This document shows positions 34,876 through 43,581 of a stretch of DNA of 64,000 nucleotides, piece by piece. Source of the stretch: Euglena gracilis (Eukaryota; Euglenida; Euglenophyceae; Euglenales); contig CP154956.1 in the NCBI GenBank assembly GCA_039621445.1, forward strand, positions 95,856,406-95,920,405, given 5' to 3'. The notes under the pieces were generated by a model. That model searched no databases. It worked only from the letters and a program-made list of their open reading frames with translations, and was not told the origin of the DNA. The first letter of the stretch is position 1. The number at the start of each line of letters is the position of its first letter. The position numbers and the translations under genes are program-made.

Positions 34876-34889
34876 TAAATGAATGTCTG
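34865..34889 (-). repeat. Right terminal inverted repeat
   Basis: Read on the - strand it begins CAGACA and continues TTCATTTAGTGTGGT, then ACAC. It is followed directly by the 8-bp duplication GTCCAGGG. Confidence 0.85.
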
Positions 34890-34989
34890 GTCCAGGGGGC
34901 ACAAGAATTGTGAAATTAGGATTCCCCAGTGACAGGCATAGGTGTCACAAGGGGGGGTCGGGGGGGGGGGGGGGGGGTGGGGGGGCGGG

Positions 34990-35021
<32 letters not shown>

Positions 35022-35234
35022 GCGGTGGGCGGCCGCCCCCCCGGGATTTTGGAAAGAAAAAATTTTCTTGCAGCATGAATGTGATATTTTTCTTTGTAAT
35101 GCCATGTTCCAATGGTTCAAAGGGCGTTACCGTCTCGGCTGCCTTCGGCAGCCACCTTGCCAGTTAAAAGCACATTTTTGGAGAATGAAATTGCAAAATC
35201 CATTACCGTCTCGGCCGCCTTTGGCGGCCGAAAT

Positions 35235-35440
35235 AAAAATCCTTGAAACCGTATTTGGGCCGATTTCGAGACTTTGAAAGTCTTAAATCTTCGCCCAAAA
35301 CACGGTTTCAAACAAGAACAGTGTTTTGGGCCAAGGTTTTAGGGGGGCCCAGGGGCGACCACGGCGCCTTCGGCGCCGCGGTCCCCGCCCCTGGGCTCCC
35401 CCTAACTCTTGGCCCAAACACAGTTCTTGACACAGAAAAA
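35235..35440 (-). repeat. 200-bp repeat with internal palindrome, copy 2 (inverted)
   Basis: The reverse complement of 34485-34686 by eye, with a handful of substitutions and a shorter internal hairpin. It lies about 350 bp outside the right end of the DNA transposon. Confidence 0.8.
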
Positions 35441-35467
35441 ACCCCACGGCACTTCTTGATGTTTAAA

Positions 35468-35595
35468 CCGGCGTTTGAGACGCTGGGTTCAGGACAGAAC
35501 CGGCGTCCCCCCCCCACGGGTTTTCCGGACGCCGGTTCTGTCCTAAAACCTGGCGTCAGGAACGCCGGTTCTGTCCAAAACCCGGCGTCCGGTTT
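35468..35595. repeat. GGACGCCGGTTCTGTC repeats
   Basis: Four alternating direct and inverted copies of ACGCCGGTTCTGTCC. The same unit builds the palindrome at 36663-36754, and a diverged copy lies at about 25204-25240. Confidence 0.7.
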
Positions 35596-35879
35596 GGATT
35601 TTGGCCACAAACCGACTTTTTTCCCCCTCCTTTGGTGCTAATTGTTTTTTTGGGACCCCACAAACCACTTTCACCTTGGTTGTTTGAATACAAACTGATA
35701 TTCCCATATGTCCCCCTCCCTCCATTTTCTTGACCAGCCGAGTTTGGGGGAAACTCTTCGGGTCAACGAAAAAAAAATGATTTTGCGCAAAGTGAAAAAA
35801 ATGGCTTCTTCACCCCCACCCAGGTTGCGAAGTCGACAGTTGGGTTGAGTTGGGAGGTTTCCAAAGGGGTTCTACCCAT

Positions 35880-36190
35880 GGATGCTAGGCACAGTGGGGG
35901 GGGGGGCCTGAGGGGGGGGCGAGCGGCCGCGCGGGCGGCCGCGCGGGGGGGGAGGGGGGGGAGGGGGGTCCAAGGGCGGCCGCGCGGGCGGCGCGCGGCC
36001 CATTTTCGGGTCCAAAAAGTGGCCATTTTTGGGCCATTTTTGCTCAAAAAATGCCTTTTTCTTGGCATTCTCTCTTCTAGGCACAGTGGGGGGGGTTGAG
36101 GGGGGGCGAGCGGCCGCGCGGGCGGCCGCGCAGGGGCCGCTCGGGGGGGGGGGGGCGGGGGGGGGCCGGGCCCCCCCCAGCGGCGCGCCT
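35880..36190 (+). repeat. Tandem duplication with GAGCGGCCGCGCGGGCGGCC
   Basis: Two units start CTAGGCACAGTGGGGGGG and contain CGAGCGGCCGCGCGGGCGGC (about 35885 and 36078). Both are dense in CpG and G-runs. Confidence 0.7.
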
Positions 36191-36662
36191 AGCCTCCCAT
36201 GATTTCGCTTTCTAGCTCAAGTTTTTGGAGCATTGGACTTCAAAAAAGGCGTTTGCGTCTCGGCCCCTTCGGGGCCAGGGGGACAGAAAAAAGTACATTT
36301 TGGTTGTGCCATGAAAAAAAAAGGGTGTGCTCCAAATTTTGTCGGTTCCTCCCCCCCCCCCCCCCCGGGGAAAAATTGTTCCGACACCGCTGGTGACAGG
36401 AAACAAGAGCACTGTGCAGCATGGCTGAATTTGGTGGTGATCGCAGTCGTCTGATGAAAAGAGCTTTTGATTGAGGGGTGAGTTTGTACCTGAACGATCG
36501 ACGCAGCCAGAGATGCACTCGCGATCGTCCGAATTTGGCGAAATGCAAAGTAGCGTGAGATTTCAGATTAGTGGTCAGATATTGGTCCTGGGAGTGTCCT
36601 TTGACCGAAGGTTGGAGACGCCGGTTCTGTCGTGAACCTGGCGTCCCTAAAACGCCGGTTTA

Positions 36663-36754
36663 AGAAAAGGGGTGGCGGACGCCGGTTCTATCGTGGACCC
36701 GGCGTCCCCGGACGCCGGGTTCACGACAGAACCGGCGTCCGCCACCCCTTTTCT
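36663..36754. repeat. 92-bp palindrome
   Basis: AGAAAAGGGGTGGCGGACGC on the left mirrors GCGTCCGCCACCCCTTTTCT on the right. The whole arm of about 45 nt has two mismatches. It is made of two opposed ACGCCGG(T/G)TT units. Confidence 0.85.
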
Positions 36755-36759
36755 GATAT

Positions 36760-37079
36760 AGAGGTTGAGGTATTGAGGTTGAGGTCAACGTTGAGGTTGA
36801 CGTTGAGGTTTTCCAACCTCAATGTTTCCTCAGTGTCACCTCAATGCCAAAACAAAGGAAAACGACAAGAAAATTGTGCAAAGAGAGGCAAATAACCTGG
36901 AATTTATCAAAAAATGGGCAATTGGCCACTTGTCTCAAAATCACCAACCCTCACATTTTTCTTGTAAATTGACATAAACCTTCCAAACTTGCCTTTTCAC
37001 AAGATGAAATTGTCCGATCGATGCTTTTGAAATCCCGAAAACCTACCCCAAAAATGCCTTTTTGGCTACCACCTCCCCC
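36760..37079. other. Short GAGGTTGACGTT repeats, otherwise nothing recognised
   Basis: 36765-36830 repeats GAGGTTGAGGT and its complement. The remainder is AT-rich without a gene. Confidence 0.5.
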
Positions 37080-37280
37080 CCCCCTAATTGACCAAACGCC
37101 CCGGGGAAAATTTTTTCAACCCCCCCCCAATTGACTGCCCGGGGGGATTCCGTGCCGAAGCACCCCCTAATTGACGGTACCCCCCCCTAATTGACCAACC
37201 CCCCCCCCCTGGTTGAACCCCCCCCCAATTGACCAAAAGGGGGGTCCCGTGGAGAGGTCCCACAGTCAATTAGGGGGGGG
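37080..37280. repeat. C-run plus CCAATTGAC repeats
   Basis: Six or so copies of CCCCCC(T/A)AATTGAC alternate with C homopolymers. One inverted copy, GTCAATTAGGGGG, closes the block. Confidence 0.8.
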
Positions 37281-38029
37281 GGGGGAGGTGGTATTTTTGA
37301 AACTCCATTCCCCAAAAATTTCGGCTTTGTGCTGAAAATTTCACCAAAGTTTCAGTTCCTGCCCGGCTTTGCCGGGCTGGCCCAAAGCAGACCCCTGGGG
37401 GGCTGGGCCGGTCATGCGGTGTCTCCACATATGCACATACGGAACGAACGGTGAAGGGGGTAGTTAGGATTGGGAACCCACGAAATGCAGGGATTCCCTT
37501 CGTTTTTTTTTTTTTGGCTCTGGCTCACCGTTCTGGTTGAGGAGGCCTTCTCCACAGGGGGGGGGGGACCCTTCCAAAAAAAAATTGTAAAATGCTTTTG
37601 TGGTTTTTGATTGTGCTTTTCAGGTGGCTTTTTGAGAGAACCTGCTTTTAGCATTTTTGGTGGTTTTGGGCTGATTTTGGGCAGAAAAACTCCGAAAAAG
37701 TTTTTGGCGAGGTGTGGCCACAGCGTGGCAAGGGGGTCCAGAAAAAAAAATGGGACAAAAATGGCGTGGCGAGGGCGTCGTCAAGGGGGGGGGGACCAGG
37801 GATGGATTGAGGTGGAGGTTTGGGAAAAAATCCACCTCAATGTCGACAACCTCAACCTCCAAATTTTGGCTGAAAAATGCCAACCTGGCTGGATTTGGGC
37901 TTTTTCCGGCATTTTTATGGGGACCCGCCAGGTCCAGCCAGCACCCTGGTGGTCCAGCCACCTATTTTTAAGCCGGCCTGTGGACCCCCCCCCGCCCAGG
38001 TTGCTGGGGGTCCAACCCCCCTACCATGC
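37281..38029. other. No gene recognised
   Basis: Moderately repetitive DNA. Long + frames (37611-38240) are rich in W, G and P with no domain, and change character at each homopolymer. Confidence 0.4.
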
Positions 38030-38195
38030 CCCCCCCCATATGAGACCCCCCCTCAGGAGCCAAAATCCCAGGGGGGGGTCTTATATGGGGGGGTCTTATA
38101 TGGGGGGGGTCGGTCCCTGCCAAAGGGCCGGCCTTTGGCCGGCCAGGGGGGGTCTTATATGGGGGGGGGGTCTTATATGGGGGGGGGCATGGTAT
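38030..38195. repeat. GGGTCTTATATGGGGGG repeats
   Basis: Four direct copies of GGGGTCTTATATGGGG and an inverted partner CCCCCATATGAGACCCC make an imperfect inverted cluster. Confidence 0.75.
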
Positions 38196-38244
38196 CTGGG
38201 ACCTGGATACCCCCTGCTCCGTGCGAATAATTGGCTATGACGAT

Positions 38245-38980
38245 CCCGGAGGTCGGGCCGACCTAGGTCGGGCCAACCATTGGCTGTGGCTTATCGACCA
38301 TTGGAGGTCGGGCCGACCTGGTCGGCCCGACCTCCAATCAACCGCATTACCCCCCAATTTTTATGAAATTTAAGCCCCCCCCCCCCCCCAAAGCCCCCCC
38401 CTCAAAATTTGATTGGGTAAACTTGACTTAAAATGCACAGAAACACATTGAAATGACCTTGAAACTGTCAAAAAAAACGTCCCATGTTAAAAAAAGGAAA
38501 AAGGATTGCCAAAAAACGCGAACTTAGTCGGCTTACGGCCTCCTTCGGGGGGGCCTGCCGCCCCCCCCCCCGCCCAAAATAACAATATCCCCTTGCGCAA
38601 GGCAAGGATGGCCAAAATGCGCACCCTAACAAAATCGCTTTGTGTGTGCAAGGCAAAATAATAGGCGTGCAAGGCAAAATAATAGGTAAAATAACCCCTC
38701 TGCATGTACCACAGGGTTTGGCCAAGGGTTTGTATGCTTCTGAAATGGAAAACCATGGGTCGTTTCTACCGACCACATCTTCAGCCCGACCTCCAATCGG
38801 TTGTTACCGACAATATGGTCGGTAACAAACAGGTCGGGCCGACCATGGTCGGCCTGACCTCTAGTCAAAAGTCCTTTGAAAACAGGGGGGGGGGTGATGC
38901 GGTTCATTGGCTGTGCTTATCGACCTCCAGTGGTCGGCCCAACCACATGGTCGGCCCGACCTCCAGGATCGTCATAGCCA
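38245..38980. repeat. Scattered GGTCGGGCCGACC palindromes
   Basis: Copies at 38253, 38306, 38322, 38833 and 38934-38960 are interspersed with unique DNA that has no convincing gene. Confidence 0.7.
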
Positions 38981-39439
38981 ATTATCCGCCCGGGCCGACA
39001 CCCCCCCCCAGGGAAGCCTTGAGTTGAAGCCTGGTCCGGTTGTGGGCGGAAGGTCATGGGGGGAACACCTCCTGGGACTGTCCTGGAGGTTGTTGGGACA
39101 GGTCTGACTTGCAGTGAAGTTGCGAAAGAATTCACGCCCTGCAGGACCAATGGCACACATCCCCAGGCCAACCTTGCTGCCACACCTTGCTCAAAGACAC
39201 AACGCCGACAAAGAGCGCAAAGCAGCTCAGAGCCAAGTATGCTTTGGAAACCATTCTGAAGTGACGTTCCTTGTTCTGATGGTTTTCAATCTCTGGTTTC
39301 AGAAATGCCATTGTATCTGACTGACAGAGGGAGGAATTGAGCAGTGACCCCTTTGTGTCGCTTAACGAATTACCCCAGTTTACATTTGGACAGGGCTGAG
39401 ATCTGTGGTTATCATTCAAGGGCGAACCGAATCCACCGA

Positions 39440-39830
39440 CCAGTGGCACAGCCTACTGGATTTGTCTGAGTTCGTGGGAGGGGGGCTATGTACAGATGGG
39501 CAAAGCCCATGGGCAGTGAAAGTGTATAAGGAGGCGGTTGAAGGGCAGGAGGTTGGCAGGGTCAAGCGAAAACTTTCGCGGAAGTTGTCGCGCGTACAAT
39601 TGTAAGGTGGCTTTCTGTGGCTTTCACACACCAGCCACCACGCCCTCCGCCTCTCACCCCCAACGCACCTCACACAACATCCGCCAAGTTTCTCCTTGCC
39701 CCTCCGTCTCCCCTGCTACCAAGGTCGCTCGGCTTTACCCGCCTTCTCGCGTACCTCAGACAGTCCGCTGCTTCCGCTTCTGTATATAGCCCTCCCCTGA
39801 ACACTCAAATCCAGTAGGCTGTGCCACTGG
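39440..39830. mobile_element. MITE-like element with 25-bp perfect inverted repeats
   Basis: CCAGTGGCACAGCCTACTGG plus ATTTG (39440-39464) is exactly mirrored at 39806-39830. The CAGTGGC start is typical of hAT-type ends, but the flanking 8-mers do not match, so no target duplication supports it. The interior has no long frame with a known motif. It could also be a plain inverted duplication. Confidence 0.5.
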
Positions 39831-39898
39831 CCTCCTTCCTTCTTCAAAAAAAAAAAGCTTTCTGAGTGTCTATTTTTTTTGACATATCATATGTCTGA

Positions 39899-40206
39899 CA
39901 AGTGAAGATCTGGCGCCCACAGGAGCCTACGGCCGGCCTACCAGCAGACCAGCCGGGGACCACGGCAGCCCCCGACCAGGCTCCTGTGGCGCGCGAGGCC
40001 ACACACGAGGGGCGCCCCCGGGCGCCAAACGCCAAAGGCCAAGGCTGAGGCCAAGGCCACACCCCTGCCCTCCTTATACCCGAACCGCCCCGACGTTTGT
40101 TTGTACAATTCGTTCACTTCGCCGATGAGGTGCGCATCGCCCCCCGCTCCCGCCTCCGAGGTTAGGCGAAGGCAGGCGAGGCCGGGCGCCTCGGTATGAA
40201 GGGGAG
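39899..40206 (+). mobile_element. 3' internal fragment of an LTR retrotransposon (family A)
   Basis: CCACAGGAGCC (39916-39926) and its complement GGCTCCTGTGG (39979-39989) frame a GC-rich segment. The same pair occurs at 56088-56098 and 56156-56166, just upstream of the 3' LTR of the complete element. The fragment ends in a polypurine tract, GAAGGGGAG (about 40198-40206), directly in front of a TGTGGGCGG LTR start. This is therefore the 3' end of a relative whose 5' part is missing. Confidence 0.5.
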
Positions 40207-40796
40207 TGTGGGCGGCGGGAGGCGGCCTGGCGCCTGCGCACCGGAATTAGCGAATTTTCTGCCCCATTCCGCTACTTTTTTTACCTGTGTACTTTCCCCC
40301 CCCCAGGTTCTCTCTTCCGAATGTTTCATTCAAAGAATTGTGCGTGCTGAAGGAAGGATTTTCAAAAATTGCATCTGAGTTCAAGGAAACAATTGTCCAA
40401 GAAGTTCAAAAGGTCAATCCGGAAGGTCAATCAAAAGGCAAAGATTCAAATTCAAAAAAAGGAAGAGCAAGCGGCGCTGGGAATCAAGGCGAAGGTGTTC
40501 TTCCGTCCCCGCCGCTACCCTTTTTTTAAGTTCAAACCAGGCTTTTCCTCCCCCCCCCCTACTGCTTCAGAGGCACCCCCAAGGAGTTGGCCAAAAATAC
40601 CGTTCCCGCCCCCCCCCCAATTTTTGAATTATTTGGCTGCCGGAACCCAGGTTCTGGCTGAATTCAGGGACTGAAAGACACAAAAAAAGGGAATTTTTGG
40701 GGCGCGTGTGCCTATTTTTACCGGAGCGCCGGGTGACTGTTTTCCCCCACTCGGCCTGCCGGGGAGCCCACTTCGCGCACGGTCACCGAACCGGCA
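40207..40796 (+). repeat. LTR, family A
   Basis: About 590 bp from TGTGGGCGGCGGG to ACCGGCA. It aligns with 41757-42341 throughout. It shares architecture with the family B LTRs: a C-run then CAGG(T/C)TC(T/C)CTC, a CAATTC/TTCATTC segment and A-rich GGTCAA(A/T) phrases. It is preceded by a polypurine tract and followed by a primer-binding-like site, so it could serve as a shared LTR between two tandem elements. Confidence 0.65.
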
Positions 40797-41045
40797 GCAG
40801 AGGCTTGTTCGTTCTACGTTTTCAATTGAAGGCCATTTTCTCGAGTGCCTTCTTTTTGAACTGCAAAGCGTGCACACCTCCCCAGAATTTTCCACACACG
40901 AAGAGGCTACGGCCCAGCGGGATACAGACAGGATGCCAACCCTTGCGGCGGACTCTGAAGTGGTAGCCCCCACCGCAAGTCTTTCCGATAGCCCTCGGGA
41001 AGCGCAAGAAAACACCTCGAAAAGATACCCCCGATCCCCTGCCCC
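40793..41045 (+). mobile_element. 5' leader and gag start of a family A element
   Basis: GGCAGCAGAGG (40793-40803) differs by two bases from the tRNA-iMet complement TGGTAGCAGAGG. A leader of about 130 nt follows, then an ATG at 40933 with the frame MPTLAADSEVVAPTASLSDS up to 41045. There the LTR of the older family B element begins. The gag identity is inferred from position. Confidence 0.4.
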
Positions 41046-41678
41046 AGTTGGCGGACTGGCCGCTGCAGCTTCTGTTGCCACTATTACAGCCTGCTGCTGT
41101 ATGTAGCGAACTATTGCGCTAATTTAGCATCAAAATAACGCAAACCGCTCTCTAACTGTTCTGATGTTTTTCACTGCAGGCTCCCTCTCTTTTACCTATG
41201 GTTTCAATTCAAGATTGTGCCTGCTGAATCAAGACCAAGGTCAAATTATATCAATTTTCAAGGGAATTCCAAGAAAGGCGGTGGAGCCAAGAAAGTGAAA
41301 AAATTCAAGAAAGTCAAAAATTCCAAGGGCGGATCAAGCAAAAGATTACAAAAGATTGGATATCTGCTGACGCAGGAGGAGCAGTACAAGCAAAAAAGGT
41401 GTTGGTGCTGGGGTACAAGAAGCCTAGGGGAGGGCAACCAGGCCTTTTCCTAAAACCCCCCCACTGCCGGAAGGGACGCCAAGCCGGACTCCCCCCTCCA
41501 ACCACTCCCCAAAAAGGAGGGCCCTCGGTCCCCTGGAAAAAATCCTACGTGGGAAGGGGAGTATCCCGAAACTACCCCTCTCCCCACAGCCCATCGCACC
41601 TACCCCCCACCCCGCCGGTACCCCCTCACGGACCCCCGGGAGTGAAGGCTGGGCAAATCCAAGATCGTTCGGGAAACT
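41046..41678 (+). repeat. 5' LTR of the older methyltransferase retrotransposon
   Basis: 633 bp from AGTTGGCGG to GGGAAACT, with AGTT/AACT inverted termini. It is clearly diverged from the 639-bp LTRs of the inserted younger element: substitutions such as CTGATGTTTTTCACTGCAGG against CTGTTTTTTACTGCAGG, plus indels. The upstream flank is CCCC. The matching 3' flank is outside the window. Confidence 0.8.
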
Positions 41679-41689
41679 GGTAGCAGAGG
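41678..41689 (+). other. Primer binding site (tRNA-iMet)
   Basis: TGGTAGCAGAGG is an exact complement of the 3' end CCTCTGCTACCA of animal-type initiator methionine tRNA. It overlaps the last LTR base by one. Confidence 0.8.
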
Positions 41690-41734
41690 TTTTTCACAGA
41701 ACAAAATTTCATGGGAACAAACCACACCGACAAG

Positions 41735-42735
41735 ATGGATCCGGCTCCCCAGGCTGTGTGGGCGGCGGGAGGCAGCCTGGCGCCTGCGCACTGGAATTAG
41801 CGAATATTCTGCCCCATTCCGCTACTTTTTTTTCCTGTGTAATTTTCCCCCCCAGGTTCTCTCTTCCGAATGTTTCATTCAAAGAATTGTGCATGCTGAA
41901 GGAAGGAATTTCAAAAATTGAATCTGAGTTCAAGGAAACAAATGTCCAAGAAGTTCAAAAAATCAATCCGGAAGGTCAATCAAAAGGAAAGAATTCAAAT
42001 TCAAAAAAAAGGAAGAGCAAGCGGCGCTGGGAAACAAGGTGAAGGTGTTCTTCCGCCCCCTCGCTACCCTTTTTTTAAGTTCAAACCAGGCTTTTCCTCC
42101 CCCCCCACTTACTGCTTCAGAGGCACCCCCAAGGAGTTGGCCAAAAACACCGCCCCCCCCCCTAATTTTTGAATTATTTGGCTGCCGGAACCCAGGTTCT
42201 GGCTGAATTCAGGGACCGAAAGACACAAAAAACGGGAATTTTTGGGGCGCGTGTGCGTATTTTTACCGGAGCGCCGGGTGACTGTTTTCCCCCACTCGGC
42301 CTGCCGGGGAGCCCATTCCGCGCACGGTCACCGAACCGGCAAGAGGGGAAAACTGCTCACCCCGGTGGGTGTCCCCCACCATGGGACTCCCCAAAATGAA
42401 AAAGACCGCCCCATACCCAATCCCAATCCCCCGCACACGCATGCCGGTGCTCAGTCCCCCTCAGCGTGCACAGCAGAAAAAGAATCCCCCATTTCCCCAC
42501 CTAGCCCCACTCAAGAAAAGGCGATAAGCCCAAACCCCCAGCTCCCATTCCCACTCCAGCTCACATTCCCCATCCAGTCCACCCCATCCCCACCCTCGTA
42601 CCTGTCCCATTCCCTGCGCACCACCCCAGCAGCCACGCCGTCCCCGCGGGCGTCCGCGGCGGCTTCCGCGGCGGCGTTCGCGCTAGTGCCGCTCCAGCTG
42701 CCGGAGTTCCGGCTGGAGTCCCCGCGGGACGCCAC
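41735..42735 (+). pseudogene. gag 5' part of the older element, interrupted by an LTR
   Basis: The gag start MDPAPQA (41735-41755) is cut by a family A LTR (41757-42341). The frame then resumes with sequence matching 43608-44005 of the younger element (GTGTCCCCCACCATGGGACT), now shifted. At about 42738 it joins inverted gag sequence. Relative to the younger copy about 260 bp of gag (44006-44269) is missing at this join. Confidence 0.7.
41757..42341 (+). repeat. LTR, family A, inside the older element's gag
   Basis: 585 bp aligned with 40207-40796. It ends with GGCAAGAGG, a shortened form of the primer-site region. The homology therefore runs slightly past the LTR, and the junction may reflect recombination or template switching rather than a simple solo LTR. 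Confidence 0.65.
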
Positions 42736-42739
42736 GCCG

Positions 42740-42886
42740 CCGTAGGGATCGGCTGCCCCTCGGGTTGGCGGCGTGGTCTGAGCCGCCGCGGACACCGGGG
42801 GTTCCCCGGTCGGGCGGAGACCGGACATCTTGACAGACCACTGCTTGATCTCCTCCTTCGCCATCTGTATCTCCCTGAACAGCGCT
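42740..42886 (-). pseudogene. Inverted gag segment, left part
   Basis: The reverse complement of 45068-45212 of the younger element (encoding ALFREIQMAKEEIKQWSVKM and onward). It ends at the CGCT target site of the younger insertion. The other part of the same inverted block is at 56872-57632. Confidence 0.8.
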
Positions 42887-43525
42887 AGTTGGCGGACCGG
42901 CCGCTGCACCTTCTATTGCCACTATTACAGCCTGCTGTTGTATATAGCGAACCACTGCGCTAATTCAGCATCAAAATAGCGCAAACCGCTCTCTAACTGT
43001 TCTGTTTTTTACTGCAGGCTCCCTCTTTCTTACCTATGGTTTCAATTCAAGATTGTGCCTGCTGAATCAAGACCAAGGTCAAATTATATCAATTTTCAAG
43101 GAATTTCAAGGGAATTCAAGGAAAGGCACTGGAGCCAAGAAAGTGCAAAAGTTCAAGAAAATCAAAATCCCAAGGGCGGAGCAAGCAAAAGATTACAAAA
43201 AAGATTGGCTATCTGCTGGCGCAGGAGAGCAGTACAAGCCAAAAAGGTGTTGGTGCTGGGGTATCTGAAGCCTAGGGGAGGCTAACCAGGCCTTTTCCTA
43301 AACCCCCCCACTGCCGGAAGGGACGCCAAGCCGGACTCCCCCCTCCAACCACTCCCCAAAAAGGAGGGCCTTCGGTCCCCGGGAAAAAATCCTACGTGGG
43401 AAGGGGAGTATCCCGAACCTACCCCTCTCCCCAGAGCCCATCGCGCCTACCCCCCACCCCGCCGGTACCCCCTCACAGACCCCCGGGAGTGAAGGCTGGG
43501 CAAAAACAACATCGTTCGGGAAACT
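42887..43525 (+). repeat. 5' LTR of the younger element
   Basis: AGTTGGCGGACCGG to TTCGGGAAACT. A TATATAG box-like sequence lies at 42940-42946 and a T-run plus CTGCAGG, resembling a splice acceptor, near 43010. The same-length partner is at 56229-56867. Confidence 0.9.
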
Positions 43526-43536
43526 GGTAGCAGAGG
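43525..43536 (+). other. Primer binding site (tRNA-iMet)
   Basis: TGGTAGCAGAGG, 12 of 12 complementary to the CCTCTGCTACCA end of initiator tRNA-Met. Its first T is also the last base of the LTR as defined by the target duplication. Confidence 0.85.
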
Positions 43537-43581
43537 TTTTTCACAGAACAAAATTTCCTGGGAACAAACCACACCGACAAG

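Larger units (their letters stand above)
25530..34889. mobile_element. 9.36-kb DNA transposon, hAT-like, non-autonomous, carrying satellite cargo
   Basis: The element is bounded by 25-bp terminal inverted repeats (23 of 25 identical) that begin CAGAC. It is flanked by a perfect 8-bp duplication, GTCCAGGG, at 25522-25529 and 34890-34897. An 8-bp duplication with a CA-initial terminal repeat is typical of the hAT superfamily (P elements also make 8 bp). Subterminal arrays of GTGAACCAC lie next to both ends and resemble transposase binding sites. The interior holds the reverse-oriented composite array, G-rich tracts, palindromic GGTCGGGCCGACC clusters and two foldback units. I see no transposase frame, so it must have been moved in trans. 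The matching duplication indicates a single insertion event with no later rearrangement of its ends. Confidence 0.85.

Noticed and set aside
39908-39920. TCTGGCGCCCAC as a tRNA-Lys-type primer binding site
   Set aside because: No LTR ends just before it. It lies in the 3' internal region that precedes a polypurine tract, so primer function is unlikely.
41757-42341. Family A LTR in gag as a clean solo-LTR insertion
   Set aside because: No convincing target duplication is visible beyond GCT, and homology extends past the LTR into the primer-site region. Recombination or template switching is equally likely.
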